Source: an uncultured Ectothiorhodospiraceae bacterium
Lineage (GTDB): Bacteria > Pseudomonadota > Gammaproteobacteria > UBA9214
Assembly: GCA_947258945.1 (NCBI GenBank)
Contig: CAMYKJ010000021.1
Location: 1-17,066, forward strand
Direction of reading: 5' to 3'
DNA length: 17,066 nt
The notes beneath the pieces are model-generated. The model saw only the letters and a program-made list of their open reading frames with translations, was not told the DNA's origin and made no database searches. Shown here piece after piece: positions 1-7,157 of this stretch (the first letter of the stretch is position 1; each line of letters starts with the position of its first letter). The translations under genes were made by a program, and so were the position numbers.

Positions 1-255
1 GCCCTTGCGTGCCCTGGTGGCCGGCTTGCGAACAACCTTGACCTTCATCAGGCCGGGAACTGTGTAAACTCCCGGACCGCGCTTGAGATCACGCTTCATG
101 AGTAAGGAAAGTGCATCGAAAACCTCGCTGATATCCCGCTTGGTCAGATCAGTCTTCTCAGCAATATAAGTGAGGGTTTCTGACTTGGTGGTCGGCTTCT
201 TTACAGCCTTTGCGGTTGTCTTCCTTCGAGCCGTCGCCTTCTTTTTCACAGCCAT
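1..255 (-). CDS. HU/IHF-like DNA-binding protein, N-terminal part (3' end outside window)
   Basis: The minus strand reads from ATG at 255 to the window edge, giving 85 residues with no stop. The first 20 or so residues are a Lys/Arg/Ala/Thr-rich basic tail (MAVKKKATARRKTTAKAVKK). A fold of HU/IHF type follows, with TYIAEKTDLTKRDISEVFDAL as the helix-turn-helix-like dimer region and GVYTVPGLMKVKVVRKP as the start of the beta arm. Proteins of this type bind DNA nonspecifically and act in nucleoid organisation. The start is supported by AGAGGAG about 7 bases upstream on the coding strand. The basic tail resembles that of extended HU-like proteins rather than classical 90-residue HU. The C-terminus is not visible, so total length is unknown. 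The family assignment is fairly safe, but the cellular role beyond DNA binding is not shown. Confidence 0.82.
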   Translation of the reverse strand, partial: MAVKKKATARRKTTAKAVKKPTTKSETLTYIAEKTDLTKRDISEVFDALSLLMKRDLKRGPGVYTVPGLMKVKVVRKPATRARKG

Positions 256-299
256 TCGATAATGCTCCTCTGACTAGGTAAGTGAAAAACTGCACGCGT

Positions 300-326
300 A
301 AGATAGCACAATAAGAAAAATGTTAA
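300..326 (-). promoter_or_regulatory. Possible promoter of the HU-like gene
   Basis: On the minus strand TTAACA (326-321) and TATCTT (305-300) are separated by 15 bases. Using TTTAAC instead gives 16. They lie in an AT-rich stretch about 45 bases ahead of the ATG at 255. The spacing is a little short and neither hexamer is perfect, so this is only a candidate sigma-70 promoter. Confidence 0.3.
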
Positions 327-1048
327 AGCGTTAATTCACAGGAAATGCCTTCTATTGCAGTATTTTCATCACCCGTGCCATTGGCGTGTGCGAAACAGTC
401 AGTCACGTGATGCAGTATCCGCGTGGTCCACGATTGTGTCCTGATTATATTCCAAAGTGAGAAAAACACTGTAATTACAGGTATTCTAACAGTATTTATC
501 TTCCCGTTGGCGTTCATGCAACGACAGACAGGTTTGTGTATTGGTGATGTAGCAGGCGTTAACCGCCATTTTCCTGTACCTGTTCACAACTGCATCTGAC
601 TGCCGCCGCCGCAGTCCTGCGTGACAGCCCGCCCGTATTCATGGCGTGTGTCCATTTCGATTGACCTGGTTCGGTTGCTGCTGCCTGTGTGTAGAGGTAC
701 GCCGGCTCGCCGGCAACCGTCGACCACGGTTTTGCGGGCGGTCGCACGGTACCGGGCCGCAACGGATGAAAAGGCAATATTACCGTGCATGGCTCACAAT
801 CCGGCCGGGTGGGGAGACAGATTCTCGACTCATGGCCGATAGTTTCCGGGCGTGATCTGGCAGGTGGTGCCGTGCGAACAAGGTGTGCAGACGGCGGACA
901 TTTCCGTTGCTCCGGTGGCTGGCCCTGAACTACGCAATTTATCTAAATTTCAAGCGGTTTCAGCCGATAACCTGCTAGCAGTATTGTGTCACAGGGATGG
1001 CCCTGCGCGGGCCGGTTTCAATACGTTGGATGCAGTGGACAGGTGGAC
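327..1048. other. Long divergent intergenic region, no convincing gene
   Basis: This stretch separates the HU-like gene (minus) from the large sensor gene (plus). Several open frames of 60-85 codons exist on both strands, but they overlap one another, have no good ribosome-binding sites and show no recognisable protein motif. The left part (to about 540) is AT-richer than the right part. The region presumably holds the promoter of the large gene, but I see no strong -35/-10 pair, terminator or repeat in it. Confidence 0.5.
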
Positions 1049-4000
1049 ATGCGCGCCGCAAAAAAAGCAACCCATAATATCAAAATCCTGCAGGATCTCG
1101 TGCCTTTGAACGCGCTTTCCGATGAGCGTTTTGCCGAGATTGCCGCAAAGGTTGTCATTGAAGTAGTAAAGTCCGGACGCTACCTGTTCCGCAAGGGCGA
1201 TCGTGATGATCGCACCATTTATCTCCTCGAGGGCAAAGTCGACCTCATCGATGCAGCCCACAAGGTCACGGGCGAAGTCGAGGCCGGTTCGGACGCCAGC
1301 CATCACCCGATGGTCCACCAGCAGCCACGACCGGTGTCTGCCCGGGTCGCCAAGAAGGCGGTCATTGCCTGGATCGATTCCAGGGTGCTGGATGCCTACC
1401 TGACCTGGGACCAGTTCAATACCGCCGAGGTAGTTGAACTGGAGGCCGACGACACCGGCGACTGGATGAGCCGCCTGCTCAAGATCGATACATTCAGCAA
1501 GCTGCCGCCATCGAAGCTGCAGGGGCTGCTGATGCGTATGAAGCCCTTTCCGGTCGAACAGGGCGATGTGGTGATCGCGCAGGGTGAGGAGGGTGACTAC
1601 TTCTATACCATCCACGAGGGCCGCTGCAGGGTGACCTGCCGTGGGGAGGGCGGGACGGAGCAGGTACTGGCTGAACTGGGCGGGGGTGACTCATTCGGAG
1701 AGGAGGCGCTGGTATCGGCTGTCCGGCGCAATGCCACCATTACCATGCTGACCGACGGCCTGTTGATGCGGCTTGCCAAGCAGGACTTCGATGAGCTGCT
1801 CAAGACACAACATCTCAAGTATATCCATTATCAGGCAGCTGCAAAGATGGTAGTTGAGGGTGCGGTCTGGCTGGATGTCCGCACGCCCGACGAGTATGCA
1901 GGCAGCTCATTCGAGGACAGCGTCAACCTGCCGCTGGTCAGCCTGCGTAATGAACTGCCCGAGCTGGTTTTCAATACAAGCTATGTAATTTGCTGTGATA
2001 CCGGGCAGCGCAGCGGTTCGGCCGCATTCATGCTGGGCCAGAAGGGCTTCGATGTCTATGTCCTCAAGGATGGCATACCCGACCAGCTGTTGGCGGATCG
2101 TGCAGCGGATGAAAATGCAGGCATGGCCAGCGTCAAATCCGTGGACACACCGGAGCAGGAGGGGGCTGCCCCCGAGGCGCAAGCGGACGAGCAGAAAATC
2201 GCGCTGCGCGACGAGAATACCAGCCTGCAGGAGAATAATACGTCGCTGACTGCTGAACTGGCGACCGAGCGTGCAGCCATGGCGCATATGAACGGCCAGC
2301 TGGAGCGGTTGCGCGCTGAACGGGAAGAGTCCTCTGAAAGAATCGATGAATTAAATGCCTGCATCGGCAAGGATGCCGAAGAAAAACAGGCGTTGGAGGC
2401 CCGGATCACGGCACTGCAGGAACAGCAGCAGTCCCGGCTGGACGAAATGCAGCGCAGCCTGATTGCCGAACAGGACAAAAACACGACCCTGGAACAACAG
2501 GCTGCAGCCGGGGCGGCCCGGCTTGAGGCGCAATCAGGCAAAACGGAAAAGGACTTGCAGGAACTGGTTGCAGCCAGGCAGCAACTGGAAGGCGACTTGA
2601 CCGCTGCCCGCGGCCGGGTGGCCGCGCTCGAGGGTGAACTGCAGGATACAGTTGCAACAAGTTCCTCATCGCAGGAAGAAACCGATACAGCCGCGCAGGC
2701 ACTACGCGAGGAAAACAGCCGGTTATCGGAACAGCTTGCCGCCCTGCAAGCTGCAAATACCGGCTTGAAAGACGACCTGGATGCTGCATCCGTGGCCAGT
2801 AACGACCGGCAGCGCGAGCGTGAAGGGCAGATGGATACATTGGGAGGTGAACTGTCAGCCGCACAGGCAACCATCAAGGCACTGCAGGAGGAAAACCTGG
2901 AGCTCGTCGAAGGCCGGCGGTCTGCGGAGGGGCGTCTGGAAGAACAGGCCGAACATGAAGTCACGCTGGACAAATTGCGACAGGAACTGGCGGCGGAGCA
3001 GCAGGCCAGTGCGGACCTGAAGGAACAGCTGAAACAGGCCGGGGAAGTCCGCGAGACGGCCCTGGCAGAGTCAGGGCAGCAATCAGACCAGCAGCTGGCC
3101 GAGGCAGCCGCACAGCAGCAGGCCCTGTCCGGTCAGCTGGAGGCGCTGCAGGCGGCGCAGGACGATCTGGAGGCAGTGCATCGGCAAACCGTCGAGGAGC
3201 GTGACGCGCTCAGGCAGCAACTCGAAGATGCAACGGCTACCCTGGAGCGGCAGGTCGAAGAGCTGACAACGGCAGCGAACGACCGACAGACCGAGTTACT
3301 GGCACAGCTAGAAAGTGAACGGCAACGCAGCCAGTCAGCAGGGCAGAAACTCAGCAACAAGGAGCGACAGATCGCATCGCTGGAGCAGGCGGCAGTGGCA
3401 GACGCTGAAACCCGGCAATTACTGGACGAGGAGGCCGGCCAGCTCCGCCAGCAGCTGGAAAATGCACAGGAAATGCTGCAGCAGCGCGAGGAACATGCGC
3501 GGCAAATCGAAACGGAATATGCAGAATCGCTCAGCAAGTCCCACGGCGAGCTGACACGCAAGAACGATACCGAGAAGGAACTGCAGGGCCAGATCGACCG
3601 GTTGCGCAAGAAGCTCGAACAGGTGTCGCAGGACAGCCACAAGACCCGCGAAAGCTCGCTTGATGACCTGGACAGCCTGCGTGAGGAGCTCCATCACGAA
3701 CGCCAGGCACGGGCCGAGGAGCGTGCGCAGATGGCTGCCCGCCAGCGGGAACTCAAGGAACAGCTTGCCACCATCGCGACGCAGCATGAAGCCAACATGA
3801 CTGACCAGTCCGGGGTCATCGAGCAGGCCCGCGATGCCGCCAGGGAAGAAGAACGCTCACGTATACAAAGCATAATGGACAGTCATGCCGGGACCGAGGA
3901 ACACCTGGTGCGGGTACAGGCAGAACTGCAACAGGCACACGAAGAGATCGCCGTACTCGACCAGCAGGAAAAGGCGCGACGCCAGGCCGAGATCGATGCG

Positions 4001-5674
4001 ATACAGGAGCAGAACGAACAGGCGGTAGCCGCGATTACCCAGCTCGAAGATCAGTTGAAACAACTGTCACACGAGCGTGATGTCGCCCTTGAGGACCAGC
4101 ACGAACTCCGGGTGAAAATGAACGCACTGCGTGGCGAAGTCGAGGTCGCGCGTGGCCTGATGACGGCGGGCGGCAACGGCCGCCTGGAGGATCCCGGGCA
4201 GCTGCGCGCCGAACTCGAGGAAAGCCGCAAGAATGTAAAGATCGCCGTACGCCTGCGGGCGGAGGCCGAAGCGGCGCGTGAGCGGATGGCAGCCGAGGTA
4301 CAGCGCCTGCGTGCATTGCCGGCGGGTGGTGTGGATACCGGCGAGCCCTTGCATGTGCCATCACTGGATAAATTCGATCCACACTCGGAAACAATTACGC
4401 CAGCCGCAAGCCAGCCGCCCTTGATATCCGAATCGGCTATGACAGCCGCGCGCGCCATGGGTACGCGGGATAATCCGCCACGGGGCAAGCGTGCAACTGT
4501 CAAAGTTGTTGCGGGGGTGCTGCTCGTCGGTGTGGTCGGTCTTGCCGCGTGGCTGATGAGTGGCAAGGAATTGCCGCAGGTCGCCCACAGGAATGCTACG
4601 ACGATGGTGCCGGATGAGACGGCGTCCGTCGAGGTGCCGCTGCGGTCGCGGGATGTGCAGGCCTCCGGCGAAGCGCCCGGATTCCCCGCCGGCCGTGCGC
4701 CGCGGCCATGGCCGAAAGCTGATGTGAAGGTAGCCGGCGCCGGAACAGCGGCGGATTTCCCGCCAACTGCACCGCTTGCGCAGCAGGCCGAAACGTTCGT
4801 TCCTGCCAGTCGGCCGGCACCTGCGCGGCCGGAATTTATCAGTCCGCAACCCTTGCGCAGCAAGCCGTCGGCGTTACCTGCCAAACCATCCATGCCGCAG
4901 GCAGCGGTTTTGTCACCGCCTGCGCCGGCAGGTCCGCCACCGGTCGGTCGTTCATTCCGTGACGCATTGAAGGGCGGCGGCAAGGGTCCGGCCATGGTTG
5001 AATTGCTGCCTGCCAGTTTCCAGATGGGCAGCCTTGGGAATTCTCTGAATTTCGACGAGGGGCCCCGGCACATGGTCACGATCAAGGCCTTCTCCATCAG
5101 CAGGCGCGAGGTCACCTTTGACGAGTATGACCGCTTTGCACGTGCCACCGGACGCCGCCTGCCCTATGACGAAACGTGGGGGCGCGGCAAGCGTCCGGTC
5201 ATCAACGTGTCCTGGCATGATGCGGTGGCCTATACAGACTGGCTGTCGCAGCAGACCGGGCAGGTATACCGCCTGCCCAGCGAAGCGGAGTGGGAATATG
5301 CGGCACGCGCTGGCGGTGTCTTCAGTTACTGGTGGGCGGACAGCACGGGCGGCACACATGCCAACTGTTTCGATTGCGGCAGTCGCTGGGACGGCAAGCA
5401 GACAGCGCCGACAGGCAGTTTCGAGGCAAACCGTTTCGGCCTGTACGATATGTCCGGTAATGCGCAGGAGTGGACTGCAGACTGCTATCACAACAGCTAC
5501 ATCGGTGCGCCGGATGACGGCAGTGCCCGGCTAACCCCGGACTGCACCCAGCGCGTGGTTCGTGGCGGCGCCTATTCGAGTCCGCTCGATACCCTGCGGT
5601 CCGCAAAGCGCGGGCAACTCATCCAGGATACGCGCCTCGACAATCTCGGCTTCCGGGTCGTGCGCGCCGAATAA
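1049..5674 (+). CDS. Giant membrane-anchored sensor: cNMP-binding x2, rhodanese, long coiled coil, TM, SUMF1-like domain
   Basis: Predicted 1541 residues from ATG 1049 (AGGTGG just upstream). An in-frame ATG at 986 would add 21 unremarkable residues. Order: degenerate cNMP-binding fold (about 13-130); second cNMP domain (143-252) with cassette FGEEALVSAVRRNATI (216-231), keeping Glu218 and Arg227; rhodanese (258-350) with LDVRTPDEY and loop CDTGQRS, Cys316; Glu/Gln/Ala/Leu-rich coiled coil (380-1085); TM helix (about 1151-1172) preceded by GKR; Pro/Ala-rich linker; FGE-sulfatase/SUMF1-like domain (about 1313-1541) with RLPSEAEWEYAARAGG, DMSGNAQEWT and a C-terminal GFRVVRAE. The two FGE cysteines expected after RGG are absent (RGGAYSSPLDTL), so formylglycine formation is unlikely. 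Basic residues before the helix suggest cytoplasmic sensors and a periplasmic SUMF1 domain. Domains are seen. A role in redox or sulfur-responsive signalling is inferred. Ligand and partner are unknown. Confidence 0.9.
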   Translation: MRAAKKATHNIKILQDLVPLNALSDERFAEIAAKVVIEVVKSGRYLFRKGDRDDRTIYLLEGKVDLIDAAHKVTGEVEAGSDASHHPMVHQQPRPVSARVAKKAVIAWIDSRVLDAYLTWDQFNTAEVVELEADDTGDWMSRLLKIDTFSKLPPSKLQGLLMRMKPFPVEQGDVVIAQGEEGDYFYTIHEGRCRVTCRGEGGTEQVLAELGGGDSFGEEALVSAVRRNATITMLTDGLLMRLAKQDFDELLKTQHLKYIHYQAAAKMVVEGAVWLDVRTPDEYAGSSFEDSVNLPLVSLRNELPELVFNTSYVICCDTGQRSGSAAFMLGQKGFDVYVLKDGIPDQLLADRAADENAGMASVKSVDTPEQEGAAPEAQADEQKIALRDENTSLQENNTSLTAELATERAAMAHMNGQLERLRAEREESSERIDELNACIGKDAEEKQALEARITALQEQQQSRLDEMQRSLIAEQDKNTTLEQQAAAGAARLEAQSGKTEKDLQELVAARQQLEGDLTAARGRVAALEGELQDTVATSSSSQEETDTAAQALREENSRLSEQLAALQAANTGLKDDLDAASVASNDRQREREGQMDTLGGELSAAQATIKALQEENLELVEGRRSAEGRLEEQAEHEVTLDKLRQELAAEQQASADLKEQLKQAGEVRETALAESGQQSDQQLAEAAAQQQALSGQLEALQAAQDDLEAVHRQTVEERDALRQQLEDATATLERQVEELTTAANDRQTELLAQLESERQRSQSAGQKLSNKERQIASLEQAAVADAETRQLLDEEAGQLRQQLENAQEMLQQREEHARQIETEYAESLSKSHGELTRKNDTEKELQGQIDRLRKKLEQVSQDSHKTRESSLDDLDSLREELHHERQARAEERAQMAARQRELKEQLATIATQHEANMTDQSGVIEQARDAAREEERSRIQSIMDSHAGTEEHLVRVQAELQQAHEEIAVLDQQEKARRQAEIDAIQEQNEQAVAAITQLEDQLKQLSHERDVALEDQHELRVKMNALRGEVEVARGLMTAGGNGRLEDPGQLRAELEESRKNVKIAVRLRAEAEAARERMAAEVQRLRALPAGGVDTGEPLHVPSLDKFDPHSETITPAASQPPLISESAMTAARAMGTRDNPPRGKRATVKVVAGVLLVGVVGLAAWLMSGKELPQVAHRNATTMVPDETASVEVPLRSRDVQASGEAPGFPAGRAPRPWPKADVKVAGAGTAADFPPTAPLAQQAETFVPASRPAPARPEFISPQPLRSKPSALPAKPSMPQAAVLSPPAPAGPPPVGRSFRDALKGGGKGPAMVELLPASFQMGSLGNSLNFDEGPRHMVTIKAFSISRREVTFDEYDRFARATGRRLPYDETWGRGKRPVINVSWHDAVAYTDWLSQQTGQVYRLPSEAEWEYAARAGGVFSYWWADSTGGTHANCFDCGSRWDGKQTAPTGSFEANRFGLYDMSGNAQEWTADCYHNSYIGAPDDGSARLTPDCTQRVVRGGAYSSPLDTLRSAKRGQLIQDTRLDNLGFRVVRAE

Positions 5675-5687
5675 CCACGGCCTCCAG

Positions 5688-5715
5688 TTGACAATACCGG
5701 CAACCGACGTAGGCT
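5688..5715 (+). promoter_or_regulatory. Possible promoter ahead of the Rieske gene
   Basis: A perfect TTGACA (5688-5693) is followed after 16 bases by TAGGCT (5710-5715), a poor -10 box. Initiation would fall at about 5721, almost on the ATG at 5723, which would make a nearly leaderless mRNA. Cotranscription with the large gene is the simpler alternative, so this is weak. Confidence 0.22.
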
Positions 5716-5722
5716 GCCCGGG

Positions 5723-6103
5723 ATGAACGATGCGGATTACCTCTCCCTGTGCGCATTCAATGAACTGCAGGATCCCGGCAGCAAGGGGGTCACGCTCGAA
5801 TGCGATTCCCGATTGTTCGACCTGTTCGTGGTTCGCCAGGGCGGCGAGGTGCGGGTCTACCTGAACAGTTGTCCGCACACCGGCGGCCCGCTCGACTGGG
5901 TGCCGGACCAGTTCCTCAGCATTGATCGCAGGCACATCCAGTGTGCCACGCATGATGCCCTGTTTCGCTGGGAAGACGGTGTCTGTATCGCCGGGCCCTG
6001 TGCGGGCGATGTATTGACTGCCCTGCCGGCCAGGATCGAGGCGGGCGAGGTGCAGTTGCCGCGCTATGTTCTGTGCAACGGCGGCACACCCGTTAGCCGG
6101 TGA
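5723..6103 (+). CDS. Small Rieske [2Fe-2S] protein
   Basis: 126 residues. The cluster ligands are plain: CPH (Cys50, His52) in SCPHTGGPLDW, and CATH (Cys74, His77) in IQCATHDALFRW, the usual C-x-H ... C-x-x-H arrangement of a Rieske fold. The protein has no signal peptide, membrane helix or oxygenase catalytic domain, so it resembles a soluble Rieske-type ferredoxin such as NirD or BphF-like electron carriers and should sit in the cytoplasm. It starts 48 bases after the large sensor gene on the same strand. Its stop overlaps the GTG of the next small frame. The ribosome-binding site is weak (CCCGGG directly before ATG). Its redox partner is not in the window. Pairing with the rhodanese-containing sensor is suggested by position only. 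Confidence 0.88.
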   Translation: MNDADYLSLCAFNELQDPGSKGVTLECDSRLFDLFVVRQGGEVRVYLNSCPHTGGPLDWVPDQFLSIDRRHIQCATHDALFRWEDGVCIAGPCAGDVLTALPARIEAGEVQLPRYVLCNGGTPVSR

Positions 6104-6264
6104 TTTTCTTCACCCGTCTGTTTCCATTATGGGCCATATCGGGCGCGCTGCTGGCCATCCTGGTGCCGGACTGGCTGGTACCCCTGCAAGCCATGATCGT
6201 GGTGATTATTTCGATTATCGTGTCACTGAACCAGGCAATGCGGGAGATAGAGCACCAAAAGTAG
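6100..6264 (+). pseudogene. 54-residue membrane peptide, probable N-terminal remnant of a bile-acid:Na+ symporter (SBF) family gene
   Basis: A GTG at 6100 overlaps the Rieske stop (GTGA), giving 54 codons ending TAG at 6262-6264. The product has two hydrophobic stretches, LFPLWAISGALLAILVP and AMIVVIISIIVSL, separated by DWLVPLQ, and ends with a charged tail REIEHQK. The first 35 residues look like the start of SBF-type permeases, where an RLFPLWA-like segment and a PxxxVPL turn are common. Those proteins have about 300 residues and 8-10 helices, so this would be a truncated gene. The alternative is a genuine small membrane protein coupled to the Rieske gene, since the frame is clean and the overlap is typical of functional pairs. 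I recognise the similarity from memory only. Confidence 0.45.
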
Positions 6265-6325
6265 GCACTTTAGGTGATGCAGGAGAAGTTGCCGGGGCAT
6301 GCGCGAATAAAAGCACATAGGACTG

Positions 6326-6350
6326 TTTCGCGGAAAACGTCCGCTCCTAC
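6326..6350. repeat. Short REP-like palindrome
   Basis: The stretch reads TTTCGCGGA-AAACG-TCCGCTCCTAC. GCGGA and TCCGC form the stem, and the other strand begins GTAGGAGCGGA, the familiar start of a REP-type repeat scattered in gammaproteobacterial genomes. It lies between the SBF remnant and the convergent small gene at 6449. Only this one copy is present in the window. Confidence 0.5.
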
Positions 6351-6448
6351 CTCAAAATATGAGTACCTGCGGCAACCTGCTCGCAGGCGGACACAATAAC
6401 TGTCGTAACTGGATTCAGGGCGGCGTCTTCGTACCCTGGGTATTTGGG

Positions 6449-6643
6449 TCAGAGCTTCTTCAGCAGATCCTGCAGCATCACCATATAGGCGTCGACGGGC
6501 GACATCTCCTCGATGGGTGTGCCTGCCTCGAACTTGTGGACGGCCAGTTCAGGGGCGGGGATGTGTTCCGGTGCCGTCACCCTGCCGGTGAATTCGCTGT
6601 CGTGAATAACCTTGCCGGTCACCATGTCGTAGATCATTGCCAT
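6449..6643 (-). CDS. Small conserved-looking hypothetical protein (64 aa)
   Basis: The frame starts at ATG 6643 with an excellent GGGAGG six bases upstream on the coding strand and encodes 64 residues (MAMIYDMVTGKVIHD ... YMVMLQDLLKKL). It is acidic overall and soluble, with no signal peptide, cysteine or recognised motif. A short beta-like N-terminus (IYDMVTGKVI) is followed by a Pro-rich middle (APEHIPAPEL) and an amphipathic C-terminal helix. I do not recognise the family. The strong ribosome-binding site and sensible composition argue that it is real, and the overlapping 133-codon frame on the plus strand is judged to be its shadow. Its nearest same-strand neighbour is the gene at 6867-7157, with a palindromic repeat between them. 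Confidence 0.68.
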   Translation of the reverse strand: MAMIYDMVTGKVIHDSEFTGRVTAPEHIPAPELAVHKFEAGTPIEEMSPVDAYMVMLQDLLKKL

Positions 6644-6748
6644 GATTTGCCTCCCGTAGCCATCAGGGAGGTTATCGGCATCAACCTAATAGTATTAAAT
6701 GACGTGTGGCGGCGATTGCAAGCCTATGAAGATACTATGAAAGTGGAA

Positions 6749-6862
6749 AGTAGCCAGTAACGAGTAGAAAGTGGCGAATAACGAGAAGATTATAGCTGGA
6801 TTGTAAATCTATTCATTCCTTTCGACTCGCTACTTTCAACTTTCTACTCGTTACTGGCTACT
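6749..6862. repeat. Palindromic repeat with exact 24-base inverted arms
   Basis: Arms 6749-6772 (AGTAGCCAGTAACGAGTAG followed by AAAGT) and 6839-6862 are exact reverse complements. Similarity continues imperfectly for another dozen bases toward the centre. The 66-base loop is AT-rich. The right arm ends four bases from the stop codon of the minus-strand gene at 6867-7157, so the mRNA of that gene would carry the hairpin at its 3' end. The core AGTAGCCAGT is shared with the inverted repeat at 11512-11609, so this is a dispersed family. Confidence 0.85.
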
Positions 6863-6866
6863 GATC

Positions 6867-7157
6867 TTATTCTATGTCGTCAAGCGGGTTGATGTGATCG
6901 TTGGGTGCGGTCAGCTCCAGGTCGACACCGTAATCCTCGCGCTCGATATCAAGGGAACCGGACCAGTCTTCGGGCGGTTCGATGGCATCAATTTCCATCT
7001 CGGCCCAGGTGTCGAAATCGATTTCCTCGATGGCGCCGTCGAAATGCTGTATCTCGAGCGTGGCTTCCTCATCATCGCGTGCAACGATTTCAAACCGATC
7101 ACCGTTGATAGACTGGAACCAGTCACCGATGTTTGGTTGACGAGCATTTGCCTTCAC
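6867..7157 (-). CDS. Small acidic hypothetical protein, DUF6763-like (96 aa)
   Basis: The minus-strand frame ends TAA at 6867-6869. I choose GTG at 7157 (VKANARQPNIGDWFQSING) because a run of eight G directly upstream can serve as Shine-Dalgarno and the conserved-looking part begins at ARQPNIGDWF. A start at ATG 7232 would add 25 residues of no clear character. The product is strongly acidic (EIQHFDGAIEEIDFDTWAEM, then PPEDWSG), soluble, and probably a small beta-barrel-like protein. It resembles the small gammaproteobacterial proteins I remember as DUF6763, whose function is unknown. Its start region is adjacent to a G8 homopolymer, and its 3' end abuts a palindromic repeat. The frame on the opposite strand (6894-7238) is a shadow. 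Confidence 0.72.
   Translation of the reverse strand: MKANARQPNIGDWFQSINGDRFEIVARDDEEATLEIQHFDGAIEEIDFDTWAEMEIDAIEPPEDWSGSLDIEREDYGVDLELTAPNDHINPLDDIE

Noticed and set aside
323..855. Several 60-75 codon frames on both strands between the HU-like and sensor genes
   Set aside because: They overlap each other, lack ribosome-binding sites and show no motif.
986..1048. N-terminal extension of the sensor protein from ATG 986
   Set aside because: The 21 extra residues look random, while ATG 1049 has AGGTGG upstream and begins close to the first domain.
2056..2973. 305-codon antisense frame inside the large sensor gene (also 3133-3642 and 4051-5148)
   Set aside because: Ser/Ala/Cys-rich translations are what the reverse of Glu/Gln/Ala-rich coiled-coil codons gives in GC-rich DNA. 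No motifs or ribosome-binding sites were found.
6359..6760. 133-codon plus-strand frame
   Set aside because: It is antisense to the 64-residue gene at 6449-6643, which has a strong ribosome-binding site, and it runs into the repeat at 6749.
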